Assembly (NCBI GenBank): GCA_009702755.1
Contig: WLHL01000011.1
Span: 1 to 41,380, forward strand
DNA length: 41,380 nucleotides
From: Actinomycetota bacterium
Lineage (GTDB): Bacteria; Actinomycetota; Acidimicrobiia; Acidimicrobiales; Ilumatobacteraceae
Reading direction: 5' to 3'
Position numbers and translations under genes: made by a program. Every line of letters begins with the position of its first letter. Position 1 is the stretch's first letter. The notes under the pieces are model-generated. The model was not told the origin of the DNA, did not search any database, and was given only the letters and a program-made list of their open reading frames with translations. This document shows, one piece after another, positions 1-7,755 of the stretch.

Positions 1-447
1 AGGTGCGGGTTGTCCATGTGATGCCGTCAGGGCTTGTCATGACGTGGGTACCGGTCCCCGTGTTGGCGACGGCTCCCGTGCTGGCGACTGCGACGAATTT
101 TTCTTGTCCTGCTGTTCCGCCCCATGTCACGCCGCGCCAGTCGATGTTGGATGCGGAGGTGCGGGTTGTCCATGTAATGCCGTCGGGGCTTGTCATGACG
201 CGGTTGTTAGTGCCAGTGCTCGCGACTGCGACGAATTTTTCTTGTCCTGCTGTTCCGCCCCACGCCACATCGCGCCACTCGTTGTCGGCTGCGGAGGTGC
301 GGGAAGTCCATGTAATGCCGTCGGGGCTTGTCATGACGCGGTTACCAGTTCCGGTAGTCGACACGGCGACGAATTTTTCTTGTCCTGCTGGCCCACCCCA
401 GGTGATCGAGAGCCAGTTGTTGTCGGCTGCTGAGGTGCGGGTTGTCC
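1..447 (-). repeat. Tandem 138-bp coding repeats
   Basis: The phrase beginning aggtgcgg(g) recurs at 1, 157, 295 and 433. Two units are exactly 138 bp (46 codons); the outermost is 156 bp because of an 18-bp in-frame insertion that adds six residues (an extra Gly/Ala/Thr/Asn loop). Units are near-identical at DNA level, including synonymous positions over stretches such as cgacgaatttttcttgtcc, which points to recent duplication or ongoing homogenisation. The array runs off the left edge. Confidence 0.85.
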
Positions 448-595
448 ATGTAATGCCATCGGCACGCACGAGTGCAGTGGTGCACGAAAGAATTGTGATG
501 GCAGCAACCGCAATCAGAAGCGCAATGAATCGACCCGAAGAAGGTGTGTGTGATCGCACATCAAACGAAAACGCCCTAGAAATACTAGAATTCAT
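1..595 (-). CDS. Secreted tandem-repeat protein, 3' end outside window
   Basis: Reading the minus strand from ATG at 593-595 gives 198 codons open to the window edge, so the C-terminus is missing. The N-terminus has a long polar stretch, then a hydrophobic segment (FIALLIAVAAITILS) and a VRA site near residue 45, i.e. an export signal. The rest is a tandem array of 46-residue units built around DGITWTTRTSAA, W(G)GTAGQEKFVAVAST and RVMTSP. Such units occur in predicted beta-propeller-like secreted proteins of many environmental bacteria; no enzymatic motif is seen. A canonical promoter sits directly on the start codon (next entry). The antisense strand is also open, but only as a by-product of the repeats. 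Function unknown; surface or extracellular role inferred. Confidence 0.8.
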   Translation of the reverse strand, partial: MNSSISRAFSFDVRSHTPSSGRFIALLIAVAAITILSCTTALVRADGITWTTRTSAADNNWLSITWGGPAGQEKFVAVSTTGTGNRVMTSPDGITWTSRTSAADNEWRDVAWGGTAGQEKFVAVASTGTNNRVMTSPDGITWTTRTSASNIDWRGVTWGGTAGQEKFVAVASTGAVANTGTGTHVMTSPDGITWTTRT

Positions 596-630
596 TTTCT
601 AATTCTAATCGAGCGTATGAAACTTCACAA
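596..630 (-). promoter_or_regulatory. Sigma-70-type promoter giving a leaderless mRNA
   Basis: On the minus strand TTGTGA (625-630), a 17-nt spacer and TAGAAT (602-607) match the -35/-10 consensus well. Only 6 nt (596-601) separate the -10 from the ATG at 595, so transcription should begin at or next to the start codon. No Shine-Dalgarno sequence is present. The same geometry recurs at many genes of this window. Confidence 0.7.
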
Positions 631-710
631 GGAGCTACTGCTTCTTTGGTGAATAGGTATTATTCAGATTCTCGTACGACGGCAGTTTGATCGAGAGTTA
701 GTGTCTCCTC

Positions 711-1703
711 ATGAGCATGACCTTCCCAGACCCAGACAAGTTGGATGATTATCTGTTGGAGCCGACTCATGAAGCGGAGTTGAGCCGAGTGCAGGCTCGT
801 CGTGATTCTGTAAAGGCAGAAGGCGCGATCGCTTCCAAGTATTGGGGTGGCATTCAGTGGCGCATCGTGCTGACATTCAGTGTCTATGCAGTGCTGTGGA
901 CCAGTGTGCTTGTTCTTGGTGTGAATGGAATGATTCCGCTCTGGGCCGGACTCATCGTCAACACCGTGTTGGCAGCAACCTTCTATATGCCGATGCACGA
1001 AGCCGTTCACAAAAACATCTGGGGCAAAGTGTCACGTGGGCGAGTGGTGGAAGAAATCATCGGCATGTTGTGCAGCATCCCGCTCTTGATGCCATTCCGT
1101 AACCACCGCGCATCACACATGCGTCACCATGCGTATACGAATGATCCTGATCGCGACCCTGACTACTTCTCTCAGGGCGAACTCCGCGAGTTGCCAGTGA
1201 AGTTCCTCTCAGTGACTTTCGTTAATGCGTTATTGCCGCTCTTTGCATTGGTTCCGCCAATGCGCAAACTGCTGCATCCAGCGATGGTGCGTGCGAATCA
1301 GGCGAGCGCAAACAAGACCGAGGGTTTGATGCAGTTGCGTTTCTGGCTCATCACCCATGGCGTTCTTCTGACGGCTGTTCTTACTGGCTTCGGATGGCAA
1401 GCATTCCTGTTGTGGTATCTCCCAGCTCGACTGCAGTTGTTCTGGCTCGCCTTTGTGTTTGCTTGGTATCCGCATCATCCCGGTAATGAACAGGGTCGAT
1501 ACGTCGACACCCGCGTCGCAGTGTTCCCCGGATCAACGTTCTTGATTCGCGGACATGATCATCACGCATTGCATCACTTGTTCCCTCGTGTTGCGCATTA
1601 TCGCTTGCCTTCAATGTGGCAAGAGATGGCTGCAGATCTAGTTCCTAAGGGTGTTCGTGCTGAAGGCCGTGCTCTCGAGGCAACTGGCCCCGTCGTTTGG
1701 TGA
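711..1703 (+). CDS. Membrane fatty acid desaturase family protein
   Basis: 330 residues of the membrane di-iron desaturase/hydroxylase superfamily (PF00487-like). All three His clusters are visible: HEAVH at 96-100, HRASHMRHH at 132-140 and HDHHALHH at 282-289. Hydrophobic segments near 52-72, 78-95, 164-183 and 211-252 fit the four-helix membrane core. The likely reaction is O2- and electron-donor-dependent desaturation or hydroxylation of a lipid; the substrate (acyl chain or carotenoid) cannot be read from sequence. ATG 711 is preceded by TAGTGT (699-704) and a 6-nt gap, so a leaderless start is favoured over the ATG six bases further on. A second, distinct desaturase lies at 27960-28895. 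Confidence 0.85.
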   Translation: MSMTFPDPDKLDDYLLEPTHEAELSRVQARRDSVKAEGAIASKYWGGIQWRIVLTFSVYAVLWTSVLVLGVNGMIPLWAGLIVNTVLAATFYMPMHEAVHKNIWGKVSRGRVVEEIIGMLCSIPLLMPFRNHRASHMRHHAYTNDPDRDPDYFSQGELRELPVKFLSVTFVNALLPLFALVPPMRKLLHPAMVRANQASANKTEGLMQLRFWLITHGVLLTAVLTGFGWQAFLLWYLPARLQLFWLAFVFAWYPHHPGNEQGRYVDTRVAVFPGSTFLIRGHDHHALHHLFPRVAHYRLPSMWQEMAADLVPKGVRAEGRALEATGPVVW

Positions 1704-1714
1704 TTCGCGGGGTG

Positions 1715-1778
1715 TCTGGGGCATCCCAGATTGTCCTGATTTGATTTGATTTGTTTGAAGGATGACTGGGTTACCCAG
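1715..1778. terminator. Two short hairpins between convergent genes
   Basis: TCTGGG-GCAT-CCCAGA (1715-1730) is followed on the plus strand by a T-rich run with three gattt repeats and could end the desaturase transcript. A second hairpin with the same stem core, CTGGG-TTA-CCCAG (1766-1778), lies directly after the stop codon of the convergent VOC gene. Stems are only 5-6 bp, so efficiency is uncertain. Confidence 0.5.
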
Positions 1779-1779
1779 A

Positions 1780-2139
1780 TCACTTAAGCAGGATGAAACA
1801 GAATTCGTTGCCCTCTGGGTCGCTCATGACTTGAAAGAAATTTGCAGGCTCTTCGTGCACGGTGCCGTGCCGTTTCGCACCAATTTGAGTACTTGACAAA
1901 ACTGCTTCCTCGATATCTGGCACATCCAAGTCAAGATGCACCCGATTCTTCACTTGTTTTGTCTCAGGAACCTTTTGAAATCCCATGAAGCCAATCGCTG
2001 GGACATTTTCAAGCATTAGATAATCATCGGCAGAATCAGCCATGAGGTTCCCGCCAACAAGTTGTTGCCAAAATGAAATTAGAGAACGAGGGTCGTGGCA
2101 GTCCATCGTTATGGCAAGTGGACGAGCAATCGGTGACAC
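1780..2139 (-). CDS. VOC superfamily (glyoxalase-like) protein
   Basis: About 119 residues with the beta-alpha-beta-beta-beta fold signature of the vicinal oxygen chelate family: an N-terminal ITMDCHDPRSLISFWQQLVGG, a central RVHLDLDVPDIEEAV and a C-terminal MSDPEGNEFCFIL. This resembles the 'Glyoxalase_6' type, a group with mostly unknown substrates. A GTG at 2139 is preceded by TAATAT and a 7-nt gap, which fits a leaderless start just ahead of the domain; a GTG at 2163 would add eight residues. Convergent with the desaturase. Function beyond the fold is not assignable. Confidence 0.7.
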   Translation of the reverse strand: MSPIARPLAITMDCHDPRSLISFWQQLVGGNLMADSADDYLMLENVPAIGFMGFQKVPETKQVKNRVHLDLDVPDIEEAVLSSTQIGAKRHGTVHEEPANFFQVMSDPEGNEFCFILLK

Positions 2140-2253
2140 TTGGCTGATATTACACAGTTCCACTTTTTGGTCACAGCACTACACCGACTACGGTCATGGA
2201 TTCACGTTTGTTGCAGCAACGCTGGGCGTTAAGACTCGAGAAAGAGCACGAAA

Positions 2254-2895
2254 ATGGCTATGAAAACTTTGACTGACATCTTGGGATGGCGCTACGCCAC
2301 AAAGAAGATGAACCCAGCAACTCCTGTTCCGCAGGAAAAGGTGGAAGCAATCATTGATGCTGTTCGTATGGCTCCCACATCAAGTGGTCTGCAGCCATTT
2401 GAGCTTTTAGTGATCACCAACAATGACCTTCGTGCCCAGATTGCTCAAGCAGCGAATGGCCAGGCACAGATCACCGATGGCTCTCACCTTCTTGTCTTCG
2501 CAGCCTGGGACAACTACACCGAAGAGCGAATTGACGAAGTTGTTCAATTGACTGTTGATGCTCGTGGTGATTTGCCCACATTGCGCGGGTACTTCGACTT
2601 CTTGAAGGCCAACTATTTGAAGCGTGATGCAGAGGTCAACTACGCGCATGCTGCACGCCAGGCATACATTGCGCTGGGATTTGCAATGGTGGCTGCGGCG
2701 GAGCAAGAGGTCGACTGCACACCGATGGAGGGCTTTAACCCCGATGCTGTTGATGCCATCCTCGGATTGAGAGAGCGTGGTTTGCGCTCCGTGGTGTTAT
2801 TGCCATTGGGCTATCGCGATACCGAAGGCGATTGGTTGTTCCCAATGCCGAAGGTTCGTAAGTCCCGAGCCGCAATGGTCACAGACTTGGCATAA
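2254..2895 (+). CDS. Nitroreductase family NAD(P)H oxidoreductase
   Basis: 213 residues matching the FMN-dependent nitroreductase family (NfsB/YdgI-like): N-terminal RYATKKMNP (FMN phosphate contact region), RMAPTSSGLQPFELLVI (the conserved S-S/N-x-Q-P segment) and C-terminal VVLLPLGYRDTEGDW. The length is typical. It probably reduces nitroaromatics or quinones with NAD(P)H in the cytosol; the natural substrate is unknown. GAAAGAG 8-9 nt upstream acts as a plausible ribosome site for ATG 2254; an ATG six bases downstream is the alternative. It converges on the delta-60 repeat gene with a 27-bp gap. Confidence 0.88.
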   Translation: MAMKTLTDILGWRYATKKMNPATPVPQEKVEAIIDAVRMAPTSSGLQPFELLVITNNDLRAQIAQAANGQAQITDGSHLLVFAAWDNYTEERIDEVVQLTVDARGDLPTLRGYFDFLKANYLKRDAEVNYAHAARQAYIALGFAMVAAAEQEVDCTPMEGFNPDAVDAILGLRERGLRSVVLLPLGYRDTEGDWLFPMPKVRKSRAAMVTDLA

Positions 2896-2922
2896 GTCGG
2901 TCGGATTCAGACTCTGTGCCTG

Positions 2923-4740
2923 TCAGGCATTGAGTCGTCGACGCGTTACGAGCAAGCCAGCTCCAAGAGCAACTAGATACATCGCGGTCAGCAGAGTGTC
3001 GGATGGGTTTGTTGCTCCCGTTGCTGGCAATTGAGACGTGGTGACAGTGATGGGCTGTCGGAAACCTCTTTTGCTCACGGGGGCATAGAGGGCAATAGTG
3101 TGTTTACCGGCACCGAGATTTCTGGGTAACGCTCCCGTGAGAGTCACAAATCCCGATGCGTTGGCGTAACCAGAGCCAATGACTTGAGGTGTTGAAGCAA
3201 CGACAAGTTGGACAAGTTCTCCCGGCGTGAATCCGCCAAACGACACTGTGAGAGGTTGACCGAGCGTCAGTGCACTCTTGGCAACGAGCGGACGTGTGGC
3301 CAACGGTAAACCAGTGACTACAGAAAGTGCGGGCGCACTTTGCGTAGTGGTTTGGTTCGGCGCAGCAGTTGTTGCGATAGTTGTCGAAGTTGAAGTTGAT
3401 GTCGATGTAGTTGAACTCGTCGGGACAGTAGATGCAACAGGAGATGCTGAGTAGTAGCGCGTCGCTAGGAAGTCATCACCTGAAGTTCCGGCGACGATGA
3501 TTCTGCCATCGGCTTGCAAAGCTACTGAAACTGCATTTGATATGGCATCAAAGACAGTGGTGACTTTGCCACCGGTCCCGAATGTGGTGTCGAGACCTCC
3601 GTTGGTGTTGTATCGCACAACCGCATACGCATAGGTGCTGCCGATATATACATTTCCAGCAACAATGATTTTCCCGTCCGCTTGCGATGTCATTGCCATC
3701 GCCTCCGATCGGTTGTTTCCAAAGTCGGTGGTGACTTTGCCACCGGTCCCGAATGTGGTGTCGAGACTTCCGTTGGAGTTGTATCGCACAACCGCAAAGG
3801 ATGAGGTGGTGTCGCTGTAAATACGCCCAGAGACAAGAATTTTTCCATCAGCTTGCAACATCACTGAATATCCTTCGATGGATTCATTGGCGATAGTGAC
3901 TTTGCCGCCGGTGCCGAAGGTGTTATCAAGGGTGCCGTTGGCGTTGTATCGCACAACTGCGAGTTCATTGCGATTAGCTGTCCCTGAGTATCCGGCCAAG
4001 ACAATTTTTCCATCTGTTTGTACTGCCACCGAGTTTCCCCGGTCGTGTATGCCCAAATCGGTGGTGGTCTTGCCGCCGGTGGCGAAGGTGTTGTCAAGGG
4101 TGCCGTTTGTATTGAATCGTGCGATGGCGAAGTCCCACTCGTTGTTGACGTATGAACTTCCGACGATGAGAATTTTTCCATCGGCTTGCAATGTTGCTGA
4201 CACCACATTGTCTCCTGCGCTGTTTCCAATGTCGGCAGTTGCTTTCCCAGTGTTCCCGAAGGTGTTGTCAAGGGTGCCGTTGGAATTGAATCGCACCGCC
4301 GCAAAATCAACTGATCCACTCATTTCTGAATGACCGATGAGAAGAATTTTTCCATCGGACTGGATCAGTACAGACTTTCCGTAGTCGTTATCGCCGGTAT
4401 TGGCAAAGTCGGCAGTCACTTTGCCCCCCGTGCCGAATGTGGTGTCCACGGTTCCATCGGCGTTGTACCGCACAGCAGCGAAGTCCAAGGAACCGCCGAT
4501 GTTTGTATCTCCGGCAATGATGAATTTTCCATCGGATTGGATTGCAAGATGTAGCGCTTGGTCAATGCTCGGCTGGGTGCCGATGTTTGTAGTGACTTTG
4601 CCGCTCGTGCCGAAGGTGTTGTCAAGGGTGCCATCAGCTATTCCGGATGCTGAAGCTGAAAACGACGAAACGGGGATTACCGCGGCGACACAAATCATCG
4701 CAGTTGCAATTGAAGCGAGTAATTCTTTAGGGCGACGCAT
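2923..4740 (-). CDS. Sortase-anchored delta-60 repeat surface protein
   Basis: 605 residues. A signal peptide (about residues 1-32, ending SASASG) is followed by seven repeats of the delta-60 type (TIGR02608-like), each with a DG/NGTLDNTFGTGGKVTTD core and a DGKI(L/I)(V/L)(A/I)G core, predicted to form a beta-propeller. A Ser/Thr-rich linker (about 435-465) leads to an Ig-like domain. The C-terminus is a cell-wall sorting signal: LPATG at 571-575, a hydrophobic helix and RRRLNA. It should be covalently attached to peptidoglycan by a sortase encoded elsewhere. TAATCT (4747-4752 on the minus strand) lies 6 nt before the ATG, again the leaderless layout. Ligand unknown. Confidence 0.85.
   Translation of the reverse strand: MRRPKELLASIATAMICVAAVIPVSSFSASASGIADGTLDNTFGTSGKVTTNIGTQPSIDQALHLAIQSDGKFIIAGDTNIGGSLDFAAVRYNADGTVDTTFGTGGKVTADFANTGDNDYGKSVLIQSDGKILLIGHSEMSGSVDFAAVRFNSNGTLDNTFGNTGKATADIGNSAGDNVVSATLQADGKILIVGSSYVNNEWDFAIARFNTNGTLDNTFATGGKTTTDLGIHDRGNSVAVQTDGKIVLAGYSGTANRNELAVVRYNANGTLDNTFGTGGKVTIANESIEGYSVMLQADGKILVSGRIYSDTTSSFAVVRYNSNGSLDTTFGTGGKVTTDFGNNRSEAMAMTSQADGKIIVAGNVYIGSTYAYAVVRYNTNGGLDTTFGTGGKVTTVFDAISNAVSVALQADGRIIVAGTSGDDFLATRYYSASPVASTVPTSSTTSTSTSTSTTIATTAAPNQTTTQSAPALSVVTGLPLATRPLVAKSALTLGQPLTVSFGGFTPGELVQLVVASTPQVIGSGYANASGFVTLTGALPRNLGAGKHTIALYAPVSKRGFRQPITVTTSQLPATGATNPSDTLLTAMYLVALGAGLLVTRRRLNA
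3490..4640 (-). repeat. Seven delta-60 coding repeats
   Basis: Imperfect tandem repeats of about 53-58 codons inside the surface protein gene. At DNA level the phrase actttgccaccggtcccgaa or close variants recurs along the array. Divergence between units is clearly greater than in the 138-bp array at the left edge, so this array is older or under more varied selection. Confidence 0.75.
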
Positions 4741-4850
4741 TCATTGAGATTAGCAAAAGTTTTAGAAGATGAATTCTAATAATCAGTGGGCATTTGTTCT
4801 GAAGCGCCGATTGGGTTACCCCACGAATAATTTGCCGACTAGTACGGTCA

Positions 4851-5393
4851 ATGAAGATGACTGACGGGTTGACAACAGAGCGATTGGTGCTTCGGAGGTG
4901 GACCGATGCCGACCGTGCCCCTTTTGCTGAGATGAATGCGGATCCAGAGGTGATGCGCTACTTCCCAAATGTGATGACGAAGCAGGAAACTGATTCCATG
5001 GTGGATCGCATTGAACAAGGATTTGAGAACAACGGCTTTGGTCTGTGGGCTGTTGAGATTGATGGCCGTTTTGCGGGATTGACCGGGCTCAATAGAACAA
5101 CGTTTGACACTCCGATGGGACCACACGTCGAGATCGGTTGGCGCTTTGCAAAGTGGGCATGGGGACAGGGCTATGCAACGGAAGCTGCACAATGTGTTCT
5201 TGATGCGGCGTTCACCGACCTTGGTCTCTCCGAGGTCTATTCATTTACAACGGAGACGAATCTTCCGAGCGAACGAGTGATGCAGCGAATAGGAATGAAA
5301 CGGCGCACTGATCTTGATTTTGATCATCCGAATACGCCCGAATGGTGGGGTGCGAAGCACATCGTCTATCAGGCTCAATCATCGGAAAACTAG
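4851..5393 (+). CDS. GNAT N-acetyltransferase, RimJ/RimL type
   Basis: 180 residues beginning TERLVLRRWTDADRAPFAEMNADPEVMRYF, the typical start of RimJ/RimL-like acetyltransferases. The acetyl-CoA site is in VEIGWRFAKWAWGQGYATEA (motif A, with WGQGYA), and the C-terminal region NLPSERVMQRIGM is conserved in the group. It ends WWGAKHIVYQ. Substrate could be a protein N-terminus or a small amine. Divergent from the surface-protein gene; TAGTAC lies 5 nt before the ATG. The next gene follows after 33 bp on the same strand. Confidence 0.85.
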   Translation: MKMTDGLTTERLVLRRWTDADRAPFAEMNADPEVMRYFPNVMTKQETDSMVDRIEQGFENNGFGLWAVEIDGRFAGLTGLNRTTFDTPMGPHVEIGWRFAKWAWGQGYATEAAQCVLDAAFTDLGLSEVYSFTTETNLPSERVMQRIGMKRRTDLDFDHPNTPEWWGAKHIVYQAQSSEN

Positions 5394-5426
5394 AGTTCGA
5401 AGAGTTGTCAACGAGGAGAAGAGCAC

Positions 5427-5831
5427 ATGGGGAACATGGATACTCAGAACGAGACGCTTCGAGTCCTTCGTGCCTACGCACAGGCATGGCTCGCGGCGGA
5501 CCTTGAAAAAGTGTTGGCGTCGTACCACGAGGACATTGAATTGCACTACATGGGAGAAAGTCCGCTTGCTGGTACCCATCGTGGACGTGATGCAGCATTT
5601 GCTGTTCTCGCTCAGGCATCAACACGAACTGCACGCAAGTTGATTGATGTTGAAGATGTACTAGCTGGTGAATCTCTGGGGGCATTAATCGCAATTGAAG
5701 ACCTGGGTGATCCTCCACAGCGTGTCCGCCGAGTACTGCTGTATCGAGTGCAAGATGGAAAACTAAGAGAGTGTTGGCTTTTTGATGAGAATCAAAGGTT
5801 CATCGATGCCATGTGGTCAAAAGGAGATTGA
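5427..5831 (+). CDS. SnoaL-like / NTF2-fold protein
   Basis: 134 residues of the NTF2-like superfamily (PF12680-like): LRAYAQAWLAADLEKVLASYHEDIELHYM, then GTHRGRDAAFAVLAQ and a C-terminal YRVQDGKLRECWLFDENQRFIDAMW. This is the usual size for ketosteroid isomerase-like small proteins whose substrate is unknown. A strong ribosome site GAGGAG (5413-5418) lies 8 nt before ATG 5427. The stop codon is one base from the next ATG, so it is translationally coupled to the DUF1272 gene. Confidence 0.8.
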   Translation: MGNMDTQNETLRVLRAYAQAWLAADLEKVLASYHEDIELHYMGESPLAGTHRGRDAAFAVLAQASTRTARKLIDVEDVLAGESLGALIAIEDLGDPPQRVRRVLLYRVQDGKLRECWLFDENQRFIDAMWSKGD

Positions 5832-5832
5832 C

Positions 5833-6006
5833 ATGCTTGAAATGAAAACTAACTGTGAGAAGTGTGATTGCGGATTGTCCAAGGAGGGCGAAGCATCTAT
5901 CTGCAGTTTTGAATGCACCTTTTGTGTCCCATATAGCGAAGCAATGCAGCGAGTATGTCCAAATTGTGCTGGAGAACTCGTTCGTCGTCCTCCCCGAACC
6001 CTGTGA
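5833..6006 (+). CDS. DUF1272 small Cys-rich protein
   Basis: 57 residues matching DUF1272 (PF06906): MLEMKTNCEKCDCGL, then ICSFECTFC, then CPNCAGELVRRP. The paired cysteines suggest a bound metal, probably zinc, but no role is established for the family. AAGGAG (5821-5826) sits 6 nt before ATG 5833 and overlaps the end of the upstream gene. The stop TGA overlaps the ATG of the next gene (TGATG at 6004-6008), so three genes are tightly coupled. Confidence 0.85.
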   Translation: MLEMKTNCEKCDCGLSKEGEASICSFECTFCVPYSEAMQRVCPNCAGELVRRPPRTL

Positions 6007-6665
6007 TGTCTGAGCATTCGCCTGCGAGTGATCGCACGACCGTCAGGCGAGGTTCGAAACGAGCTGAGTACGGACACGAGAACATTCTGGAGATCCTGCG
6101 TTCGGGATCAGTTGCGCATGTCGGGGTGAACACAGGCGACGGTCCAATAGTTCTGCCTATGGTCTACGGAGTCACCGAAGATGTCATGTACTTGCATGGC
6201 GCATTGGCAAACTCTCTGCTGAAATCCGGTATTGATGCAGAGATGTGTGCGACTGTCACGATTGTTGATGGTCTCGTCATTGCAAAGACACCGTTCAATC
6301 ATTCAATTAATTATCGATCTGTTGTTGTGCGTGGCAAAGCCCGAGTCGTCGAAGACGAAGAAGAAGTCATGCATGCGCTTCGGCTGATGACCGATCACAT
6401 TGTTCCAACATGGGACGTCACCAGAAATCCTTCAGCTAGTGAGATTCGCGCCACTCGAATTGTCGCCCTCCCATTGGATGAGAAGTCGGCGAAAGTGCGC
6501 ACGGGCGGAGCAATCAATGATCCGGACGACGTTGATACCGCTGTCTGGTCTGGCTATATCCCCATCACATCAACGTTTGGAACCCCAGTATCCAATGATG
6601 ATGCGGGTGCCGACGTTCCAGCTGAAGTCATACGAGCAGTGGGTCGAGACGTCCACGAAAGTTGA
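6006..6665 (+). CDS. Pyridoxamine 5'-phosphate oxidase-like flavoprotein
   Basis: 219 residues of the split-barrel FMN-binding family (Pyridox_ox_2, PF12900-like): the N-terminal RRGSKRAEYGHENILEIL, then VAHVGVNTGDGPIVLPMVYG, DVMYLHGALANSLLKS, and NYRSVVVRGKARVVEDEEE are all characteristic. Proteins of this group bind FMN or a deazaflavin/heme and are often linked to stress responses; the exact reaction is not predictable. The start is fixed by overlap with the DUF1272 stop codon. Confidence 0.82.
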   Translation: MSEHSPASDRTTVRRGSKRAEYGHENILEILRSGSVAHVGVNTGDGPIVLPMVYGVTEDVMYLHGALANSLLKSGIDAEMCATVTIVDGLVIAKTPFNHSINYRSVVVRGKARVVEDEEEVMHALRLMTDHIVPTWDVTRNPSASEIRATRIVALPLDEKSAKVRTGGAINDPDDVDTAVWSGYIPITSTFGTPVSNDDAGADVPAEVIRAVGRDVHES

Positions 6666-6721
6666 TTCGTGATTGGTGGGGCGCAAACTTCATCGTTTAC
6701 TCGCCGTGCATTGCACCTACC

Positions 6722-7270
6722 ATGATGCGTATGAGCAATGAGATTGTCCCCGACGACAAGAACTGGACATGGGTGCTGGAAAAACCCTGCATAGATTGTG
6801 GTTTTGATGCTTCGAGATTTGTCGCAACTGGTACGGGCGCAGCACTTCGTGATCAGGCGGCACGGTGGGCTGCAGTTCTCAATCAGAACGATGTGAATAA
6901 TCGACCAAGTCCAACGGTCTGGTCACCTCTTGAATACGCGTGTCATGTGCGTGACGTCTTTCGAAAGTTTGACGAGCGTCTTGCGTTAATGCTGAATGAA
7001 GTCGACCCAGCGTTTGAAAACTGGGATCAGGATGCGACAGCCATTGAAGACCGATACGACTTGCAAGAAGTAGCAGTTGTGTCTGTTGAACTGCGAGAAG
7101 CTGGTCTCGCTCTGGCAGAGCGTTTTGATTCAGTAGTAGGGGAGCAGTGGAAGAGGCGCGGATACAGAAGCGATGGATCCGCCTTTACGGTCGAATCCAT
7201 CGCTCAGTACCTTTTGCATGATCCCGTACATCATTTGTGGGACGTGGGAGCAGAAGTACCTATCTTCTAA
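6722..7270 (+). CDS. DinB family protein
   Basis: About 182 residues with the DinB/mycothiol-S-transferase-like four-helix fold. DDKNWTWVLEKPCIDCGFDA is the typical opening of the actinobacterial subgroup; conserved metal-ligand type histidines lie in LEYACHVRDVFRKF and in LLHDPVHHLWDV. ATG 6722 or 6731 are both possible. The frame is open further upstream to a TTG at 6662, but the extra residues resemble the tail of a GNAT protein (see findings), so they are not counted here. Likely a thiol- or metal-dependent detoxification role, inferred from the family. Confidence 0.78.
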   Translation: MMRMSNEIVPDDKNWTWVLEKPCIDCGFDASRFVATGTGAALRDQAARWAAVLNQNDVNNRPSPTVWSPLEYACHVRDVFRKFDERLALMLNEVDPAFENWDQDATAIEDRYDLQEVAVVSVELREAGLALAERFDSVVGEQWKRRGYRSDGSAFTVESIAQYLLHDPVHHLWDVGAEVPIF

Positions 7271-7296
7271 CTCCCAATCCATCAGGGAGACTTTTT
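7271..7296 (+). terminator. Probable rho-independent terminator
   Basis: CTCCC (7271-7275), a 9-nt loop and GGGAG (7285-7289), then acTTTTTA. It lies directly after the DinB stop codon, between convergent genes. The 5-bp stem is short, so it may be weak. Confidence 0.5.
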
Positions 7297-7699
7297 ATGT
7301 CCAGTCACTGAATGGATTGAATGCCACTTCCCAGAGATGTCCATCAGGGTCGGTCACATAGCCGGAGTAGCCACCCCATGCAGTCGGCTGCGGTGTCTTG
7401 ACCAGGGTGGCACCTGCGGAAATGAATTCGTTGAAGGCGCGATTGACGTCATCTATTGAAGGTTCATTGTGAGCAAGTGTGATGGAGGAGAAGCCTGTTG
7501 ATCTTGTTGCCTCGACTCCAACGTCTTCAGCTAAATCGTCTCGGCCGAACAAACTGAGCATGACTCCGTTGAGTTCAAAGAAGACAACCTTGGATTCAGG
7601 TGTCCAGTTCTGGGGTTCCCATCCAAGTGCTTCGTAGAAGCGGCGCGAGCGATCAAGATCGCTCACACCCAACGTCACGAGTGAGAGTTTCGGCTTCAT
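7295..7699 (-). CDS. VOC family (glyoxalase/bleomycin-resistance-like) protein
   Basis: 134 residues: LSLVTLGVSDLDRSRRFYEALGW opens the fold, VVFFELNGVMLSLFGRDDLA follows, and the second half has SSITLAHNEPSIDDVNRAFNEFISAGATLVK and YVTDPDGHLWEVAFNP. This is the common single-gene, two-domain VOC layout, of unknown substrate. TAATCT (7706-7711, minus strand) is exactly 6 nt from the ATG, giving a leaderless start. Confidence 0.85.
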   Translation of the reverse strand: MKPKLSLVTLGVSDLDRSRRFYEALGWEPQNWTPESKVVFFELNGVMLSLFGRDDLAEDVGVEATRSTGFSSITLAHNEPSIDDVNRAFNEFISAGATLVKTPQPTAWGGYSGYVTDPDGHLWEVAFNPFSDWT

Positions 7700-7755
7700 G
7701 CAGCAAGATTACTCATCTGCTCTGAAGTGCTGGCAGAAGGTTTGTCAATGTCGAG

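Noticed and set aside
1-447. CRISPR array or satellite
   Set aside because: Repeats are 138 bp, in frame and coding; no short repeat-spacer pattern.
3-602. Long plus-strand open frame (199 codons) over the left-edge repeats
   Set aside because: It is the antisense of the repeat protein; the minus-strand product has a signal peptide, meaningful repeats and a consensus promoter, while the plus-strand product has no start context.
3861-4333. Overlapping open frames within the delta-60 repeat gene on both strands
   Set aside because: They arise from the repeat structure; the 605-residue minus-strand product has the repeats, signal peptide and LPATG signal.
1766-4820. Shared TGGGTTACCC at 1767 and 4811 as a dispersed element
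   Set aside because: Only 10 bases and partly palindromic; expected by chance at this scale.
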